DNA of 6,645 nt from positions 1 to 6,645 of the forward strand of contig CBDVCK010000218.1 in assembly GCA_965372465.1 (NCBI GenBank), written 5' to 3'. Both the position numbers and the translations under genes were made by a program. The notes under the pieces were generated by a model. The model searched no databases. It was given only the letters and a program-made list of their open reading frames with translations, and was not told where the DNA came from. Below, one piece after another: positions 1-6,000 of the stretch; position 1 is the first letter of the stretch, and each line of letters starts with the position of its first letter. Source of the DNA: GCA-020348445 sp965372465. Its GTDB lineage: Archaea; Thermoplasmatota; Thermoplasmata; GCA-020350865.

Positions 1-54
1 CTCAAAGAAAAACTCTGTTGGCTTTCAGTCCTTCTCTAATTCATCTTCCAGGAA

Positions 55-3000
55 TTATTCAGTATCATCCGGGGATTCTTTTTTTAGATTTTCAGTCTCT
101 CTCAATAGCTCCTCAAGAACATCATTGTCCCCGCCCTCCGATACTTCTTCTGCGACTTCCTCCCCTTCATCTTCCAAGTCGCCCATGGGTTCTTCATCTG
201 GTTCATCCTCTATATCATCTTCAAGGTCCTCTTTGGGTTCTTCTTCCGGTTCATCCTCAATATCATCCTCGAGGATATCCTCTTCGATTGCATCAAGATC
301 CTCTTTGGACATTTCATCAAGCTCCTCATCCGGTGGAATCTCATCCCCAGGTTTACGTTTTTTAAGTAGTATCAATAACAGCAGGATGATCAATACTATA
401 ATTGGTAACAGAATAAACAATAAGGCCGACTCTTTTGCCTCCTCCTTCCATTTTGTGGAATCCAGGGGATATTTATCCTCTTTATCACCATGCCCATCAC
501 CATCCGTGTCCCAAGATAGCGGATCGGTTCCAAGCTCCAGCTCCTCAGAATCTGACAGGTCGTCACCATCATCGTCATCGTCGTCTGCATTGTAGATTCC
601 ATCCCCATCCGTATCTGTATCCGGTGTTCCACTGGCTTCAAAGGATGCTGGCGAGAAATTTGGGATGCCATCATATGCAACAATACGGTAATAGTAGGTC
701 ACACCATCCGTTAAACCGGAATCCACATAAGTTGTTGTACTTCGGCCGCTCACATTTTGAACAAGCGTAAAATTACCACCCGGTGTTTCAGAGCGATAGA
801 TTTCATAGCCTGCAACATCGGTTTCAATGCTCTGGGTCCATGTAATGTTAAGAGAATTCCCATCTGCAACCTTTGATATATCAAGATTTTGAGGGGCAAT
901 GGGGGGAAGGTCAACAATAATTGCAGTGGAATTGGTGAGGTTGATATGGGTTACTGACAGGTTGCCCAAAGCAATTGAACCGAAGCGGTCGAGGGCTGAG
1001 AAATGTGTATAGGAACCTGAAGTGATATCTATTGTACCAACTTCTGAGGCTACATCCCAAACTACAGCCACATCTCCTATGAATTGACCTGTACTTGAAT
1101 TATAGCCTGCAACATAGAAGGTATGGGTCTCCCCGGCTTCAAAAGTGATAGTTGTTGTAATATTCCCCAAACCTCCTGGCTGGTCCCTGATGATTATGAG
1201 GTCCATTGTGGGGGGTGGAGAGATTAAGGAAACTGTAAGAGTACTTGTGGAATCCGATATTCCAGGTATATAGATTGCTGTAACTATGGTTGTGCCCGAG
1301 ACACTTCCAGCGGTGAAGGTTGTAATACTGTAACCTGATGTCGGAGAAACAGTTCCCACATTAGTATCCAGGCTTTCCCAAGAGACATCGACATCCCCCA
1401 GATAACCTGCGGTATCGTTGTAACTTGCAGCATGGAATACATCTGTTTCTCCTTCCAGGAAACTTGCTGTGGTTACTATACTACCACCACCACCATCAGT
1501 GTCCCTGATAGTGATATAATCAACTTGTGGGTCAAGGATTGTGAAAATACCTGTAATATTCGTCTGTACGGGAAGCGATAGGTTTGTTGCTGTGATTGTA
1601 ACAATCCCACCGTGTGTAAGATTGGCTGTGAATAAAGCTGAATCATTAGGGCCGAATACCACTGTACCATTGTTAATGTCACTTGAGGTCCATTCAACAT
1701 CTATGTCCATGATGTATCCGGTAGTGAAGTTGAAACCCACCGCATACAATGTAAATATCTCTCCCACACCAAAATTCATCGTACCAACTATGGTCCCTGT
1801 TCCTCCCGGGGAGTCCATTATGACTATGTAATCTACAGTTGTTAAGGCACTTACTGCAACAAACGAGGTATTGGAAATGGCGGGGTCGCTTATTACTCCC
1901 ACAATGATATCGTCCGAACCTGCCCCACTGAATATTACAGTGTAATTGAAGGAGGTTACCTGGGTAAGGGCTCCAAGGCCAGATCCATTCCAATTCCATG
2001 AAGGATTCCAGCTCCAGTTCTCGTTTCCGTCGGCGTCATACCCCACTGCAAAGTAATAACCCGTTTCCCCTACATTGTAGTTTGAAGAGGGCCAGGGTGT
2101 GATTTCTATTCTCACTACAACACCTGAAGAGACGAATACCGAGGTCCTATTGTAAATACTCGGATTTCCGGAAAATGTGACATTTATTGCATCCCATCCT
2201 ACAAAATCGAAGGCAACTGTGTAGTTGTAATCATCAATTTGGGTAAGTGTTCCAAGACCTATTCCCTCCCAGGTCCAGTTAGGTGTCCAGCTCCAGTTGG
2301 TATAGCCGTCTGCATCGCGGCCTATTACTGAAAAGGTACCGACATCATCTGCTGTGGCAGTTGTTTGCGGCCATGGGTAAATTTCTATGCTTGCCACCTG
2401 TCCGGTATAAACATTTACGTCTGCAATGTCATCAATATCAGCATAGCCCAGAAGGTTCACCCTGAGATTATCCGAGCCAACGGTATGGTAGGACACTGTG
2501 TAATTGTAATCATCTATTGCGCTTAATGTTCCAAGACTGGTTCCCTGCCAACCCCAAACCGGAGTCCAGGTCCAATTCGCGTTCCAGTCAGCATCGTACC
2601 CTACTGCCCTGAATATATCGGAGCCATCTGTGGAATTGGAAACAATAGAGGGATTGAGGATAATGTTCACAACAGCACCCGGTATTACTGTTATATCTCC
2701 TGTCATATTGGAAATTGTTACTGTGGAGTTTGAGAACTCAACAACAATATTACCCATACCCACGGTTGTGAAGTCAAAGGTGGCCTGGGCCTGGGAAATT
2801 ATTGGAGATGTAAAAACACCGATACCTCCTGTAAAACTCCAGTTAACTGGAAGAGGTCCAAAAATTCCTACGGTCTCATTGTAAGCCCAGACGAAGATTG
2901 TAATTGTATCGTCGGTGCTTAATGTTCTGTCGGTTATGGGATTGCCACCCCCATCGGTAATCAGTATCTTGTCTATTGTGTAGACAGTTGCATTTGCACT

Positions 3001-6000
3001 AAATGATACAGGTTCTCCAACCAATGTATAAGTGATGTTTGATGCATTGACATAATACACGCCACCGATATCTCCAAGTGTGAGAACGGTACTGGCCTCT
3101 CCGTTAAGATCTGTCAGGGAGTTGTAAAATGACAGCGACTGTCCTTTTGCTCCAGAAGGCCATCCATCCAAGGACCAGTTGATCTCCACATTGGGAACAG
3201 GATTGCCGTCGTAATCCTCAACCATAACCACAAAGGGGTTCACGAGTACCAATCCCCCAAGTCCAGTCTGTCCATTACCCGAAACGTAATAGATACTGTA
3301 GGGTATTCCGGGATTTACAGTGATACTCTTTGAGAGATTGTAGATATCAGTTTTACTCATATCACTTATATTGATTGAGCCTGTCCCGACATCGGTAAAT
3401 TCTATACTTATGTTGTATCCCGATATGGAAATATTACCAAGATATGCAGTTTCCCATGATGTACTTACACTCCATGACAGGTTGAGATTACCATCCCCAT
3501 CATAACCTCCTACAGTGAAATTCAGAACATCGTCAGTCGTGTTTGTTTCAGAACCTCCTGGGATTATGACTATCTCAAAAAGCACTCCGGGATTCACAGT
3601 AACAGCTGAAACATTGTTAATAGTTGGATTAGTGGTAAGTATTACCTGAACAAAACTTGAATCCGCTAAATTGAATTCAATGGAATAATTGTAATCGTCT
3701 GGAGTAAGCTGGGTCATAATCCCGAGGTTGGGACCCAACCAGGACCAACCGGGCACCCATGTCATATTGAGATTGCCGTCTGCATCATAGCCAAAGGTCT
3801 GGTATACTATTGTATCATCTGCAGAGTAGGTTTCGGGTCCCTGGGGAATGATTATGATATTCATTACATCACCTGGTGTTACAGTAATGTTACCTGTTAC
3901 ATCGCCAATCGGGCCGAATTCGGCAGATATATTTCCCACACCTAATGTTGCGGCATCAAAGATAACCGAGGTTCCGTTTGGGGTGCTTAAAATTCCTATT
4001 CCTCCGTTTATGGACCAGTTAACAAAAACATCACCCACAAGACCAGATGATATATTGTAACCTCTTGCGTATATTGTAATGAACTGGTCTGCATTGAGAA
4101 CTGTACCTTCGGCTACTGGTGTTCCGTCAAAATATTCCAGCCTTATGAAGTCAATATTAACACCCACTCCCTCAAACTGGATGATAACAAGCATACTTTT
4201 ACTTATGTTGCTGAAGACGGTTTTGTCTTGGGGACCCTTGTTTGCCGTTAGATTATAAGGTGTGAAATATGTCTGTATTGTTGAATCCTGCATGTATTCG
4301 GTTATAGTAATCCAGTTCACGTATCCTCCTACGTCTGTAACAAATGAGGAATCATAAGTTCCATTGGGGTTGTCTATTATTCGCAGATCTGCAAGTGGAA
4401 CTGGGGAGGCACTAGCGTTCAGGACAAGCACATGCAGGTACCACTGTACTGTAAGGGTAGACTGTGCATCAAAGATCATTACAGACGAATTGTCAAAGGA
4501 TGTGTTCAATGAGATGATATGGGAATCCTGATTCATCATAAGATTTACACCTGATCCTGCAGAGATTGTGGAATTGACAATGAACAGGTTCCCTGTATTG
4601 TAGACATATACCACTTCATTGTTGTTATCGAAGAGCGTGCTGTAGATCGAAGTAACGGACCCTTCCCCAAGAAAGGCCCATGATGAGGTGTCGTTGATAA
4701 CTGAATTGGTGATTACATTTCCTGTGGACCCTCGGAAAAAGACACCCATTGTAGCATTGTCAATCACAGTGTTAATTACATTGAACACCGAGCTGTCCCC
4801 AGAGATTCCTGCAGAGACGCTGTCATTGATAAAGGAATTTGAAATTGTAATATTTGAGAAGTCAACGGCCATCACACCTGTTGTCATATTTAGAATCGTA
4901 ACATCGTCAAGAAAAGCTGTCCCTTCCTGGGCAAAGATACCGAACGTGTCCCCTGTCTGTGTTATATTTTCAATAAGTGTACTGTTCACATAAATCGTGG
5001 ATTGATAGGCCACTCGGAAGCCTCCAGCATCAAAGATATGTCCGTTTATATACTCCACAAACGAGTTCACCTGGACACTCAATGCTAGCATGCCTTGATT
5101 GGCTATTGTTGTGCCCTGGATGTAAAGAGAGCTGTTCTCGGTTTGAACACCAATGATGCATGCATCCATGAAAACATTATCCACTGAAGCTGAAGAATTG
5201 TCTGCAAAGATTCCAAAGCCTGTCACGTTGGTGATGTTCACGTTTTGAATTACGATTCCCTGGGCCCAGTTCATCATTATTCCAGTGCTGAATCCCAGGG
5301 AAGGTAGATTTTCGATTGTCGCATTGGTAATGATTACATTGGAATAATTTTCTGCGACTATGCCCACTGTAAATCCATCCATACCCACGAACATATCATG
5401 GATATCCAGGTTGTCAAGTACAATGCCAGAGCCGTTGAAAAGAGCGATTCCCACTGTGCAGTTGTAGATTTCCGAATTTATAACTGAACCTGATACTCCT
5501 TCAAACCCAATTGCCGCCATGGAATGCCTTATAACCATGTTGTTGAAGCTTACATTTGGATTGGTTACAAAGATTCCTGTTGAACCGATATCAAAGGAAT
5601 AACCCACATATTCCACCGTACTGTCCAAAAAGGTTGCACTTCCATCCACCCAGAAATCGTAATGATAGACTGGATCATATGCAGAAATGATGGAGCCATT
5701 AACAAGGACCAGGTTTCCAGTTGAATTAACCTGTATTCTATGTTCACCATCATAGGTATTGTTTATTTTCCAGACAGTGTTGTTTATCTCAGTGTAACCT
5801 TCAATCCAAACATCATCTGAAAATACCGTGTTCATGCTCTCGTAAACAGTTAGGGTTCCGCCAGAATCCACAAACACATCATCGACCCTAAGCAGGACCT
5901 GTCTGAGTTGTAGATTTCCTCCAGATTTTACCCATAATATGCCGTGGATGATGAACTTGTCATTGATACCTGTTGCGTCTGTGGTGATTATCCACTGATT

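Noticed and set aside
1..54. Possible terminator or next gene downstream of the stop codon
   Set aside because: Read on the minus strand there is a T-rich stretch (GAGTTTTTCTTTG at 15-3) that could be an archaeal-type T-tract, but it is short, interrupted and has no supporting hairpin. No start codon with a sustained frame is visible in 54 bases.
400..470. Sorting signal for sortase or archaeosortase at the C-terminus
   Set aside because: No LPXTG and no PGF/PEF motif precede the membrane helix, and a 98-residue acidic tail follows it, unlike the short basic end of sorted proteins.
396..683. Alternative-frame minus-strand ORF of 95 codons across the TSP3/TM region
   Set aside because: It is a shifted reading of the repetitive Asp/Gly codons. 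The main frame here has clear TSP3 and TM features, so this is a shadow.
18..770. Overlapping plus-strand open frames opposite the tail, TSP3 and Fn3 coding region, rich in Ser, Pro or His
   Set aside because: Their compositions (Ser runs, Pro/Leu/His runs) are what the complement of Asp/Glu-rich codons produces. They have no domains and no ribosome-binding site, and they lie fully inside a well-supported gene.
1476..1999. Further shadow ORFs on both strands within the D1/B5 region, and similar ones at 2283-2884, 3848-4060, 4688-4993 and 5565-5753
   Set aside because: All lie inside the giant gene, have no recognisable domain, and arise from the A+T-moderate codon pattern and the repeats. 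Several recur at equivalent places in repeated modules, as expected of shadows.
1840..2676. Regularly spaced repeats considered as a CRISPR array or satellite DNA
   Set aside because: The spacing is about 279 bases, the similarity is protein-level with diverged DNA, and the frame is open throughout. These are protein domain repeats.
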